A stretch of DNA of 64,000 nucleotides from the NCBI GenBank assembly GCA_946894095.1, contig OX335656.1:1503001-1567000 (forward strand). Direction: 5' to 3'. Below, in pieces: positions 1 through 11,412 of the stretch (positions are counted from its first letter, which is position 1; every line of letters begins with the position of its first letter). The DNA comes from Incurvaria masculella. Taxonomy: Eukaryota; Arthropoda; Insecta; Lepidoptera; Incurvariidae. The position numbers were made by a program, and so were the translations under genes. The notes beneath the pieces were generated by a model. The model worked only from the letters and a program-made list of their open reading frames with translations. It searched no databases and had not been told where the DNA came from.

Positions 1-268
1 TGTGGATATTGACTGAACATATGGAATATTCAAACATATTGCCATCGTCACCAAACGGTGGGTGGAATTCCAAAATTACGGGTATACAGGAGGTGGTAGA
101 CGCAATACCCGCGATAGGTATGTTTTTCTAGTTCGCGTCCAGGCTTGCAGTATTTTTTTACAGGGCTATTTCTTTAATTAATGTGTAATTCCTTAACGGT
201 CGAGTCTGCATACATATCAAATTAGTTAAAATACTATATGTTTTCTGAAAACACAATTCATATATATA
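1..268. other. Left flank, no gene seen
   Basis: No coding or repeat signature was recognised. The last 8 bases are TATATATA, and the same AT run follows the 3' repeat of the adjacent retroelement near 4469-4477, so this could be a target-site duplication of that insertion. Confidence 0.4.
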
Positions 269-532
269 TGACGGCGTCGGCTGTACATTAAAAAGAACGG
301 GCCAACGGGTTTTGCCGCCGCGCGCCCCCACCAACACGATCGCCTATAAAAAGGCTGCGCTCGGCAGCCGGGGGGCAGTTGGTTTTTGAGCGGTCGGCCT
401 GTGCGCTTGTCTCGGTTATCTAAGTTGTTTAATTTACTAGTGATTACAAGATTAAAGTAAGAACCGATATACTGTGTTTATCTTTATACCGGCGTTGTGT
501 GTTGCTCGGCATGTATGATCCTAATCCGATAT
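269..532 (+). repeat. 5' LTR of the Mag-like element
   Basis: Matches 4208-4471 almost base for base. It contains a TATA box (CCTATAAAAAGG around 343-354) followed by a GGCAGTTGG initiator-like stretch about 30 bases downstream, which fits an RNA polymerase II LTR promoter. The end of the LTR was placed where the two copies diverge; the canonical CA terminus is not obvious. Confidence 0.8.
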
Positions 533-828
533 CAGAAGTGGTGGATCCACCTTCACCTAAGCCTGCGAGTTCAGCAAGCAATTTGATGGAAGCGCAAATT
601 TCCCTATTTGCTGGATTTAAGAAAATCGCTCAAAACGTCAGCCAATCAACCTCAATCAAGAGTACCGAATATCCTCTTGAGATTTGACCCCGATTAAATG
701 GACTCCGACGTGGAGAACTGGTGTGCTCAGTGTGAACTCAGTGAATTAATAATTAAAAAAAATATCTCTGGAAAGTAGATTTAATTTTCGCTCTCACTGC
801 TGCCCTCAAGTGTGGTGCGGCCACATGC

Positions 829-1518
829 TTGACGAAAGTGCAACCAGACAGTATCTGCTGGCCTACGATCAAAGAGATGCTGCTATCAAAATTTGCGAAG
901 CCTATGACTATGCAGGACCACTTCGACAACGTCATAAGATTCCAAATGGACATCAAGGAAGGCCCAGCCGAGGCGGGAATGCGGTTATTGCAGCTTATCG
1001 AAAATATTCCTGACGCTAACATGCCAGAAACAGTAATCACCGGATTTGCCATATCGATACTATCAAGTTGCGATGACCGAATTCGTCGAGAAATTAACTC
1101 GGTGGTCATCAACAACAAGCACCAGCTATTCCGCACGCTTCGTGGTTTCAATTTAAAACGAAGGAATGAAAATCCAACAGGCGATTCAGATCCGAAACGG
1201 TTTCGAAACACAGCATCGTATCGAGGAAACTGTAATCATATCTACGGCAGAATAGGACATCGAGATCACGAGGGTCGTGACAAACGTCGGCAGCGGCAAC
1301 CTCCATCTGCACCAGAAAATCGTTTCGCTACATTTACGCCGGGTTCACGTCCGCAAGCAGCCTGCTATGTGTGTAATGACACTAGTCACATCGCCTCTGC
1401 GTGCCCTATTCGCTATAGTAAGAAAGAAGATACTTCGGCCGGTGCCGGTTTTGGTCAACCGGCAAGCCGGCAGGTCAACAGGTGTTCCCCAGCTTCACAG
1501 CGTGTTACAGATAAGTGA
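829..1518 (+). pseudogene. Gag remnant (Mag-like), 229 codons
   Basis: The longest open stretch of the first element. In a retroelement, Gag packages the RNA. Seen directly: a C-terminal zinc knuckle CYVCNDTSHIASACP (C-X2-C-X4-H-X4-C) near residues 182-196, preceded by a decayed first knuckle (CNHIYGRIGHRDHE). The N-terminal part resembles the capsid region of Mag-type Gag, and an in-frame 62-codon piece at 499-687 may be its separated start. No intact start-to-stop Gag remains, because the region between 687 and 829 is broken. The frame ends 50 bases before further pol-like but disrupted sequence. Confidence 0.6.
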
Positions 1519-1843
1519 CGTTAAATTGTTATTTTTATCCGATTCAGAATCTGAATGAAATTTAGTTAAACAGACTCATAGTAGGTCACTACATGGTGAG
1601 TAGTTTCATGAACGCGTTCTATTAAGGGGGGTGAGTAATAGCAATGTTACCTCTGTTCTGCTGATTAGATGCCTAGCCAAAGTTCAAAACCTTACATTTG
1701 ATGTTTTATATCACATTTTGCCGGAGGAAAATCTTAGCGATTAGGCGTTATAATTTAAAGCCCAGCGTATCTGTAGAAATTAACGATGACAAAATAACCT
1801 TTGCCAAGACTAAAACGCATAATTCTTACTTAAAGCTGAAAAC

Positions 1844-3150
1844 ATGATTGACACAGATTGGATAGGTAAGTACAGGGAAGTTTTAATCAGCTTTCTCAAA
1901 AGGTATTCTAACTCTTTTATCCAGAACCTGCCTACAACGCGTATCAAAACCGGCGAACTTAAAATTGCTCTCGAAGACCCTACCAAGACTGTGCATAGGA
2001 GACCCTGTGATTGTAAGCAGTGGACAATTATTTTGTTAACTTGGACTAAGTGGAAGTTGAAAAAAAAACTAAATCCAGAGGAGTTCTTGCCACTTCTTCT
2101 TCGCTGAGATTGCTGAACTGGCTAATGATAAAATATGACGAATCCGAATGCAGTGTACTGTCTATGGATTATGAATAAACAATAAATAATAAACAATATA
2201 GATTATCTCCTACTTAACATTGTTAACGAGAAAGTTAGTGAGCTGTTCGATGCTACCATTATAAGAGAGAGTGTCTCCCCTTTTGCAAGCCCCATTCTAT
2301 TAGAAGCAAAATAATGTTAGCTATTGTACGGTATGGACTCCAGAGAGCTTAACAGTAACACTCGCTCTGATAGTCAACCTCTCCCCTTGATCAATGTCGA
2401 GATAGATAGGCTACACGGATCTCATTACTTCTTTTGAATTGGTATGACTTCGGGTTTTCATCAATTGAATGTCCATGAGGATTCTTTAACCCTGACTACC
2501 TTTGTAACACCTACCTGACAATGTGAATCCTTGACTAGATGCCTTTTGGCCTCCGAAATGCTCCACAGGTGTCAGCGGACAATTGAATCTGCACTAAATA
2601 CAACGAGGTAACATTACCAAATGGTTACCTATATTACCTCCCTCCTTGATTTGGTCCCTTATAAGCCAAGTGCACGCTGTAATTAAACATTAATTAACCT
2701 TAAATTAACATTAAACAACTAGTGTACGAAAAAACACTTCACAAGTTGTACGATATTTATTGGTTTCAAAATAAGGCAACAATATTGAATCACATCGTTT
2801 CGTGGCCGTCTCCAGTAGGGCCAATGGGCAGGTTGAGCGTGTAATTCAAACTTTAAAAAATCTTCTTACAATTTTGGAAGGAAAAATAAATCTTGGCAAT
2901 AACAATTGTGAGGTATTCAACTATCTTTGAATAGCACTCGCTGTAGAGTAATGGGGTTCACGCCGATCTAATTAAGGTGACCGTTTGAAATTGCAAAAAT
3001 GTCCACAGGCTGTGCTGAACCTAGTAGATTAAATCTCGACTTAGCGCGATCTGATGCTTCCGATAATATAAAAAAAACTGGCCCAACGTGACGTTATTCG
3101 CTTTAATAGGGATAAAGCTAAAGTTAAACCGGTTACGGTTGGAGATTACG
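1844..3150 (+). pseudogene. Pol remnant: RT and integrase patches
   Basis: Short patches in different frames match Ty3/gypsy Pol in the expected order. At 1850-2010 lies the region before RT (LPTTRIKTGELKIAL). Near 2235-2300 is a VSELFDATIIRESVSPFASP patch, near 2335-2400 an RT patch with DSRELN, and near 2530-2575 MPFGLRNAPQ. Integrase follows near 2820-2880 (ANGQVERVIQTLKNLL). Stops and frameshifts separate all of them and the catalytic YVDD box was not found, so the polymerase is dead. Identification is by motif order only; no search was run. Confidence 0.65.
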
Positions 3151-3603
3151 TTTATGTTAAGAGTTAGAAACGAACGACATAAAACAAAACTGAAACGAAA
3201 ATATATAGGCCCCTTTTAAATTACCACTGCCTTGGAGAATGATAACGATTTGAAGCAAATAAATGGTTCTAATAGAATCTAAAAGGACGACTATGAAAAA
3301 TTGCGAAAAGTGCCTCGGGGACCTTTAGGTCTCTTAGATATTTAGTCTGATGGCGTGACGGCGGATACCTATGAAAACAACCCAGTTCACGATATTGATC
3401 ACAATAATGTCAATTTCGCTTGTGATATTATGTCTCTGTAAAAGCGATCGTCTTAATTATCATTATGCGATCGCATTAATATGTCTTCTACAAATTACAC
3501 ATAATCCTTTGATTAAAGAACGTAGAGTACAGAAATGGATAGTGATAATACGTTTCGTCGATCTTGCACTAGCTCCGAAAAAGATTTCCCACATTCAATA
3601 GTT

Positions 3604-3950
3604 ATTACTACGAATGCCACTGTATGACGAAAAAAGAGGATGATGTGTCTAATGGCGTTGAAGGGTTAATCCGGTCTAATGCCACGAATACCACTGTATG
3701 TAGATCTTACGATGACAGAAAGGTGATGATGTGTCTGATGGCGTTGAAGGGTTAATCTGGTCCAATGCCACGAATACAGCTGTATGTATGTAGATCTTAC
3801 GATGACAAAAAAAGTAATGATGTGTCTGATGGCGTTGAAGGGTTAATCTGGTCCAATGTCACGAATACAGCTCTAGATCTTACGATGACAATAAAAATGA
3901 TGATGAGCATTGTGGGTGCTTTGAAGGGTTAATCTGGTCCAATGTCATGG
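3604..3950 (+). repeat. Minisatellite, 86-91 bp units
   Basis: The phrase TGATGTGTCT recurs at 3641, 3727 and 3818, with a decayed fourth unit near 3901. Each unit also carries GGCGTTGAAGGGTTAATC and GATCTTACGATGACA. The array lies between the pol remnant and the 3' LTR of the Mag-like element. Confidence 0.85.
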
Positions 3951-4207
3951 CTAAAGGGATTTTAATCCGGACTAGCATAAGTAGCCAAAGGGATTTAACT
4001 CCGGTCTGGCACAATCCGGTCCAGTTTTAAAACTGAAGGGTAACACCTGTAGGGTCAATAGTGACCGGTCCAAATTAAGAAAAAAAAACAGAGTTTTGAT
4101 TCTAATACAAGTTGCATGTGTCACTTCCTATAAGGTCAGGATGAACGAACGTTTCTGTTTTCAGAAAACTAATAACGCTCGAGGACGAGCTTATGTCAGT
4201 ATGGCCG

Positions 4208-4471
4208 TGACGGCGTCGGCTGTACATTAAAAAGAACGGGCCAACGGGTTTTGCCGCCGCGCGCCCCCACCAACACGATCGCCTATAAAAAGGCTGCGCT
4301 CGGCAGCCGGGGGGCAGTTGGTTTTTGAGCGGTCGGCCTGTGCGCTTGTCTCGGTTATCTAAGTTGTTTAATTTACTAGTGATTACAAGATTAAAGTAAG
4401 AACCGATATACTGTGTTTATCTTTATACCGGCGTTGTGTGTTGCTCGGCATGTATGATCCTAATCCGATAT
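4208..4471 (+). repeat. 3' LTR of the Mag-like element
   Basis: Copy of 269-532 with the same TATA box (near 4282-4292). Immediately upstream is CGAGGACGAGCTTATGTCAG, which resembles the polypurine/LTR-edge region of Mag-group elements, so the LTR may begin at about 4194. The AT run after 4469 mirrors the one before 269. Confidence 0.8.
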
Positions 4472-5516
4472 ATATATACTTACCATATACGAGGATTCCG
4501 CAGCCCCCATGAAAGTTCGAAAACCCACAAGCGGCGTCAGTCACCTTAAGAGGTCCTGGCATACGCCATATGCCGCGCTTAAAATTAAAAAAAACTATCA
4601 TTTTGATCATTTTTTATTTTTAACTTTTAAAAATATATTTAATTCCTATATGTACACCTCATTTATGGTTGTACACTTCAACCTTTTTAATAAATAAAAA
4701 AAGCTATGCAGTGGCTTAAAAATATTTCACAATCGATAAAAGTTTACTTTTCCAAAGACACTTAACGAGTCTTAAATGTGTATAAATGACATAACAATTC
4801 ACCCTTTCCAGTCCCAAGGCAGTAGGTACATAAGGTACACGGGACCGTAAATTACTCCCGCAGTAACCGCAAGATTTCACCCCACGAGCACGTTTTCAAA
4901 GTTGCTCCTATTGAAGAGTTCGCGAGAGCTGCTAAGGGTTCCGTCGGAGCTGAAGTGTAAAGAGATTATGGCGAGCTGAGAGTTTCAAGCGGGTGACTTC
5001 ACTGCAGTGACCATATCGACGTGAGTTCGACCTCTTTCATTTGAAATCTTTCATTTTAAACTTGCATTAGCTAACTACACTAAGGGTTAATTTTTAACAG
5101 TCAGATAACTATTCGACGGATTTATTTACGCTTCTGATTATCTATCCGATGATGTCCATATTTTTATTAGTAAAATTATAGTCAGATAATTGTTAAAGAA
5201 AATATAATTCACCGGCAAAAACTTTTCATATTTTGAGCAACGTGAATTTATACTATCAGTCCGATAAATACTATCTGAGGATTGAAAAATCGGCCCTAAG
5301 TGTTGTTACGTACTCATTACGATTTACGATTACGATTACGATTCGATTAGATAGTGGGTACGTTCAATAAGTCCTTAAGCTTAAGTCTAATAAGCGATTA
5401 AAATTGTGTTTAAAAAGTCAAATCAGCAATCAAAATGAGCATTACACCGTCATGGTTTGCCAACATAATGGCAAGAAAATTGTGATAAATCTCAAGCTAG
5501 ATATGTGGGTCATTGT
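4472..5516. other. No gene recognised
   Basis: Mostly AT-rich. A GC-richer patch at 4800-5040 has no long frame; it contains GACGTGAGTTCG, which could be read as a splice donor but has no supporting context. A short ACGATT repeat lies near 5320-5345. Confidence 0.3.
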
Positions 5517-5605
5517 AAGTAAAACTCAAGTTACCATGGGGCTGGCATAGTCGGTGACGGCTTAAGCCTCAAATAAACATCTAGACAAAAAAAAAGTAAA
5601 ACTCA
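5517..5605 (+). mobile_element. Short 5'-truncated retrocopy with 12-bp TSD
   Basis: The 12-mer AAGTAAAACTCA occurs at 5517-5528 and 5594-5605. Between them is a 65-bp insert ending in an A run, with AATAAA near 5570. Direct repeats, a polyadenylation signal and an A tail are the marks of LINE-mediated retroposition. The source transcript was not recognised. Confidence 0.65.
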
Positions 5606-7620
5606 CAGTTGAGACTACGTCATACCGGATACCTTTATTTCTGTTTTCGGCACCACTCAGACTCCGCGTTCCGTTCAACTCAAAGTCAGTGTGCAGTGCA
5701 CCTTACAACTGCAATATTGTAGAATATAATAATTAAAAACAGATTTATTTTAGTATTTAATTTATAGAATTAAGTCACGGATGCCTAGTCATTAAGGCAG
5801 TCAGCGACAAACGAAATTTGACGATTGAATTATAGGGTACGGGACAACCGAGTGACAGAAGAACTCGAAGAGGTATTCAAAATGGTAAAGCAAAAGTTCT
5901 AAAACTTACCCTAAATTAGCACACGTATTTGAGCAAAAACACCTCGTAACGAGTATTCAAACGCGCCCATTGTAAAATAAACTACAAAGGAACTTCACTT
6001 GTTCACAGATTATTTTTGTGGTTCCTGTTCTTGTAATTATAAATTTAGGACCCATCATAAATGAGATCCATTTTCATGGACATACCATAAAAATGCTACC
6101 AGCTTAACATTAATATCAACAACGTATCAAGATTGATTATATGACAGTTAAATACTTACTTTTAAAATATTTAATGACTAAAGAGGGATTGGAGAGAGCC
6201 TTGCTTACATTAAAATATACTTTACCAACAAGAACTACAAGAAGAAGACTTATGCTCTAACGATATGCAAATATATTATTAGTAGTTTTCCGCGGTTTTG
6301 TCCGCCTAGAGGTCTGACGAAAAACAGACGAATTTCCTCGACGACATAAGGTAAAATAGGAAAAAAGCATCGACGTACTAGATTATATGGATGGAACGAA
6401 GGTAATATAACCTACAATTGATGCGAAGATTCAAAATATACGTATACAGACCGCATACCAGTCCAGGCCAGTCGCCACTAGAAAAGTTGATGTTTGTCCA
6501 ATACGGAAAAACACTGCTTATTTAGTAAATCAAGAAATAATCTGTTCCTTCAGATACAAATCCTTCATATAGGACAAAAAATAGAACAGAATGAAATAAA
6601 AACAGCATTTAGTCCTTCAGTATCATTGCAATGACTCAATTTGGTGAATATTATTTCGAAAATAAAGTTTTCCATTTTCTTCTTAATTGATGAATTCGTT
6701 GGAAATAAAATCACATAAGCTATATTATTTCATTACAAACTTTCTGTTGTTAGATTACGTTTAAATTTTGAAGACGAAATACCTTTCCTTTTTTCACTAC
6801 TTATTTTAACTGCATCATGGCGTTAATTTTTATATTAACGTGTATGACAACAACACGGAGTTTTGACGTTTCAACAGCTTTCAATGTCTTTCCTACTCGC
6901 TAACATTGCCGTCGTCGCCCGATAGAAGGTCGACGTAGCCTCACCTACCTCTTTCAGAGTCTGTACGTCTATATGATCCCTAACATTCTTTAGAGCCTAT
7001 GATTATAGTTACATCCAAGAAAAAAAAACGATAAACTAGCTTTCCTGTTAAAAGCCTGAATACAGGGCCCAAAGTGTTACCAGCTTTTCCTGGCACGAGA
7101 AACACAGCCGAAGGCCGAGGTGTCCGGAGAGGGGAGCGGGTGGAACGGAAGGCTTCCGGTGCAGCACAGAAATGTTAATTGATATTTGTTTCTTTGGACA
7201 GAATTCTTCGAAAGTGCCGAGATGCCCAACCAGGGATGTCACACCGTCGAGGCATCGATAGTTTTTTATTTCAGAAAAACGCTATATTTGATATCAGCGG
7301 GCCTATTCCTGCATTTCTCTAATCCGGATTCAGGAACTCTGTGTGAAGCGATTTTATGGAAGAAAATATTTCAGATCATAGTTTTTTAAATTAATCAAGG
7401 GTTACTGTCGAAAAAATCACTTTGAAAAAAGCTATGAAAGCTGGATTCAGGATCTCAGAATTCAGATCTAGATTTAGGATTGCTGATTACGGTATTGCAG
7501 GAATAATCTGTAATTACAGGATGTCCCAAAAGTCAACTATGCTGAAACCATGCTGAAACCAAAATTCCAAGAGCATACTTTTCTCTTATATTATCCGACT
7601 TAAGAAGAATATGGATATCT
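5606..7620. other. AT-rich unassigned DNA
   Basis: No convincing gene. A GC-richer patch at 7060-7200 has only short frames on both strands. CCGTTCAACTCAAAGTCAGT near 5680 could contain an initiator, but nothing downstream supports a gene. Confidence 0.3.
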
Positions 7621-7700
7621 TTTTATCTTTATATTTATTTTTTATCTTTATTTATTTATTTTATTTATTTATTTATTTATTTATTCTTTATTTATATTTG
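7621..7700. repeat. (TTTA)n microsatellite
   Basis: Imperfect TTTA and TTTATC repeats run for about 80 bases. Confidence 0.9.
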
Positions 7701-7970
7701 TTCCCACAAAACATCATTGAATCAGTACATTTTCAGTCAAGTTAGCTGCAGCTATCAGGTTTGGAAGATCAGTCACAGAATAAGAACATAGCCCAGTGGT
7801 GCGACGCCTCGGGATTCTATCTTGAGGTTTAGCAACATTAAGATTTGTTTATCTCAGTATTGCTTAAAATCGAATAAGTTTCATCAATAATTCTGGAAAG
7901 GATAAGCAATTCTTGGTTCTTAAAATGTAATGTAAAACATTTATTTCAGAAAAATCTATGTCTTGAGTAT

Positions 7971-8272
7971 TTTTAGGACTCCGTACCCAAAGGGTAAAAA
8001 CGGAACCCTATAACTAAGCCTCCGCTGTCCGTCCGTCCGTCCGTCCGTCAGTCACAGGGCTGTATCTGATGAACCGTAATAGGTAGGCAGCTGAAATTTT
8101 CACAGAGTGTGTCTATATTTTGCCGCTATAACAACAAATAGGTAAAATAAAATAATAATAATAATTAAAGGGGGGTCCCATACAAAAAACATGATATTTT
8201 TGTGTTTAATCTTGTACGATGGTACGGAGCCCTTCGTGTGCGAGTCCGACTCGTACTTGGCGGGTTTTTTTG
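7971..8272 (-). repeat. Interspersed repeat family A, copy 1
   Basis: Family A has one end with GGGTTCCGTACC and an AAAGGGT stretch, a (CCGT)n microsatellite, a CTGTATCTCATGAACCGTAA core, a GCCGCTATAACAACAAATAG block, and the other end CGAGTCCGACTCGCACTTGG followed by CCGGTTTTT. GGGTTCCGTACC-like sequence sits near both ends, so the element is partly inverted-repeat in form. It looks like a non-autonomous SINE or MITE; the class is uncertain. This copy is full length. Strand is arbitrary: the end with CGAGTCCGACTCG is taken as the 5' side. Confidence 0.8.
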
Positions 8273-8667
8273 TATTTTTCAATGCAATATTTCTTAATTA
8301 ACTCTAATATTTATATGTTTTGGATCATTTCGTTGCTTTCTTGCTTCTTGAGCCTGTCTTTCATCCATCATGCTGCGGTTCCTAGACCGTATTTCGGATT
8401 TCTTCGAAATACAAAAGAAGGACGACCAAAATCCCGATAATCCGTTCTTATGTGCGTTATTATCGTTAATCCTAGACTGCCTCTGATTTCTAGATGAAAC
8501 ACTAATTCAATCAAGACACTATTACATATTTTCTCGATATTTCCTAAGTGAATTGACCTCACAACGTCCACCGTAAGTGATCCGATAAAAATTGCATCAG
8601 ACTCACGAACCGTGAGCGTCTCCGTGTTAATAACGACTGGTCACGTAATAGGGCAAGCTCTTGTTCT
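8273..8667. other. No gene recognised
   Basis: Short frames on both strands only; no repeat family seen elsewhere in the window. Confidence 0.3.
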
Positions 8668-9307
8668 GAGTGGTCAGTCTGAGTTCTCACCTAAATTGGC
8701 GTTTACGGCAAACCGATCAACTGGCGTTTTCTCCAAACTCCATACAAGTTTTTACTAGATATTCTGTGGTTTTACTTCTTCAAGCTGTCAAAGTCAAACG
8801 CGGACTTCCGATTTGTATGAAAACGCGGAGTGTACGTAAACCGCAACGTCGACGTATTTACGGCAACGTTGAGTAAGCTGTCAAATCAAGCTTGGACTCG
8901 CAAATGTTAGTTCGCTTAACGCCCGCTGGGCGCGCTCTTCAATTTCTCCATACATTTGAAAACGCCAGTCGATCGGTTTGCAGTAACGCCAATTTAGGTG
9001 ATAACTGAGACTACCGGCTCTGTACCCGAATTCTCAGTTGTCACCTGAATTGGCGTTTACGAAAACGGAGTCCGAGTTTGATTTGACAGCTTACTCAACG
9101 TTGCCGTAAATACGTCGACGTTAGCGTTTACGTCGACTCCGCGTTTTCATACAAATCGGAAGTCCGAGTTTGACTTTGACAGCTTGAAGAAGTAAAACCA
9201 CAGAATGTGTAGTAAAAACTTGTAGGAGTTTGACGTTTTTGCGGAAAACGCCAGTCGATCGGTTTGCCGTAAACGCCAATTTAGGTGAGAACTCAGACTG
9301 ACCACTC
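8668..9307. mobile_element. Foldback element, 640 bp
   Basis: The first 34 bases (starting GAGTGGTCAGTCTGAGTTCT) are the exact reverse complement of the last 34, ending at 9307. The match continues with mismatches for roughly 230 bases per arm (8668-8905 against 9070-9307). The centre holds extra copies of the same AACGCCAATTTAGGTGA-type motif. It looks like a MITE or foldback transposon. No target duplication was clear at the edges. Confidence 0.85.
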
Positions 9308-9319
9308 TGGTCGGGAGTG

Positions 9320-9380
9320 CAGAAGTAGGGAGGGGGGGGGGAAAAGTTGAACCCACCCCTACCCCCTCCCCCTCTCTTGC
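9320..9380. repeat. G-run/C-run hairpin-prone tract
   Basis: A ten-G run inside a purine tract is followed about 15 bases later by CCCACCCCTACCCCCTCCCC, so the two can pair. This would be prone to secondary structure and slippage. Confidence 0.7.
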
Positions 9381-9723
9381 GCTCCTCTTGGAACAATAGA
9401 GATGGGAAGAATATTTCGAGTTTTTTAGATACGCATTACTTTGACGCTAAAGATTTCTATGGTAGAAACCAAGATAGCGCTGGGGTTACAGAACAGTCAC
9501 GTTGTTCAATACGTACGAAAAGGATATACGCAATAAATCCGATTTTAAAATTTCCCTTATAGTCATAGTCCAACGCCAGCGTCTTCTTTGCGTTTGTCCG
9601 TTCATGTCGTGAATACCGATCTCCCGATGTCGACACGGTTTGTATCTAGATTATCTTGCTCCTTTCAACTATGGGCTACTTGACCTTACAGGAAAGTACC
9701 TGAGGGATGAACCCCTTGTTCAT

Positions 9724-10017
9724 CCAGCCAAGTGCGAGTCAAACTCGTGCACGAAATACCATATTACAGGATTAAACAAAAAAAAATCACGTTTTTTGTA
9801 TGGGGCCCTCTAATATTTGTTTCTATTAAATATTATTTTTTTCTGTTATAGCGGCAAAATAAATACACACTTTGTGAAAATTTCAGCTGCCTACCTATTA
9901 AGGTTCACGAGATACAGCCCCGTGACAGACGGACGGACGGACGGACGGATGGACGGGCGGACGGACAGTGGAGGCTTAGTAATAGGGTTCCGTTGGCACC
10001 CTTTGGGTACGGAACCC
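9724..10017 (+). repeat. Interspersed repeat family A, copy 2
   Basis: Opposite orientation to copy 1. It runs from GCCAAGTGCGAGTCAAACTC through an expanded (GGAC)n tract at 9930-9966 to CTTTGGGTACGGAACCCT. Its right end directly meets the A tail of the neighbouring minus-strand LINE. Confidence 0.8.
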
Positions 10018-10109
10018 TTTTTTTTTATCTTTATTTTAAAGGGCTTGGGTACACGAAGTGACCATGTCAGCCCTGTTAGGTCTTAGCTACAACTTAGGTC
10101 TAATACAAA

Positions 10110-11394
10110 TTAAGCTCTTCTACTTAAAACTAGGTTAACAAAATAATAAATTCTAATTGCCTTTTCCGAAGCTGGCAGACTTAAAATTGTCTGGTAGTTG
10201 CCGACATTAAAATTATTAATATTTAGCGCGTTCCTCTCGGCCGCGCCCCGCACACACTCCGCCAAAACATGATACACATCCTCAGGTACTCCACAGACGT
10301 CACAGTTTGGTGATGTGACCTTCCTCATCAGATGTGCAAACTTGTTAAGCGGAATGTGGCCCGAACGCAACCGAAAGGCAAGAACTAAATATTTCCTCTT
10401 AAGTTTTAGATTATGGAACCAAGGTATTTGGGGGGGCTCGCTCTGAATGGTTCTATACCAAATTCCCTTTTCTAGTGACCTGGCATCGAAATGTTCCTTC
10501 CACAACTGAAAGCATTTCTTTTTTGCTGCTGGCAAAATATTTGTATGTTCACACATCCACTTCAATGGGATTCCATTACCCGCAGCCGATTTTGCGAGCT
10601 TTGGTGTTTGTATTGGGATCATAAAAGGCGGCCCCGACCTGATGTTCGTCTTTTGATCCGTCCGCGTAAATGCAGTAGAACCTTTTATATTGAGTACATA
10701 GCATATGAATGCATGATTTCCTGAGTTGGCTAGTGTTCAGATCGCGCTTCGGTACGGGTACGCCATCTACCGTTGTTCTCACTAAATGTGTAATATTAAA
10801 ATTGCTTACCCATGTGTCCAAGCTGAACATGTCTAGGACAGTATTTGCACGAATAGGTGTATCTTTAAATAAGTTATGGGCTGAGATAAGAATTGGTTTT
10901 TTCTTTGCTCTCCAATACCGACGTTCACACAGCTCTGCCAACTCGCAGAGTACCATGATTGTTGCATTGTCTAGCCAGGATTTTGCTCGCAGATAATATT
11001 TAAGTGCTAAATATAGGCGCCGTAAAATTAAGGGTTGTATACAAAGTTCGCTTTCCATGACATGAATTGGAGTACTCTTAATAAACCCACCGGTAATTCT
11101 CAGAGCTTGATTTTGTATTTTATCAATTTTTTTAAGATGAGTATCGGCACTGTTACCGTATAAATATGAACCATAATCCATTCTACTCCTAATAATTGAA
11201 ATATACAGTCTCCTCAAATGTGTCGGGTGGAGACCCCAACTCGAACCAGAGAGTACTTTAAGGATGTTAAGATATTTTGAACATTTACCACTTATCTCAT
11301 CTATATGTTTACCCCATCTCAGCGATTTATCGAGCCATAAACCAAGATACCTAACACAATCAACAAAATTTCCTCCTTGGCCATCTATAGTCAA
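10110..11394 (-). pseudogene. LINE C-terminal part: RNase H start and zinc motif
   Basis: Two frames. The upstream one (11394-10576) continues from RT through the thumb/connection region to YADGSKDEHQVGAAFYDPN. This is the first strand of RNase H with its first catalytic Asp. It then runs out at once, and the next frame (10622-10110) begins already in the region after RNase H, so about 100 residues of RNase H are missing. That second frame contains CDVCGVPEDVYHVLAEC (C-X2-C-X7-H-X4-C), the zinc-type motif found at the C-terminus of such LINE ORF2 proteins, and ends at 10110. Confidence 0.75.
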
Positions 11395-11412
11395 AGTACA
11401 TTGAAGTCGTTT

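Larger units (their letters stand above)
269..4471 (+). mobile_element. Decayed Mag-like Ty3/gypsy LTR retrotransposon
   Basis: Two near-identical 264-bp direct repeats (269-532 and 4208-4471) enclose degraded gag and pol on the plus strand. Gag keeps a zinc knuckle. Pol keeps recognisable reverse transcriptase and integrase patches split by stops and frameshifts. The AT run on both outer sides may be the target duplication. The true LTR may start a little upstream, at the TGTCAGTATGG near 4194, in which case the 5' copy lost its first bases. The element cannot encode working proteins. Mag-group assignment is from the gag and integrase style, including the NGQVERV-type patch near 2825. Confidence 0.8.

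Noticed and set aside
5316..5345. Telomere-type repeat
   Set aside because: The ACGATT-type repeat is not the insect TTAGG repeat and is only four units long.
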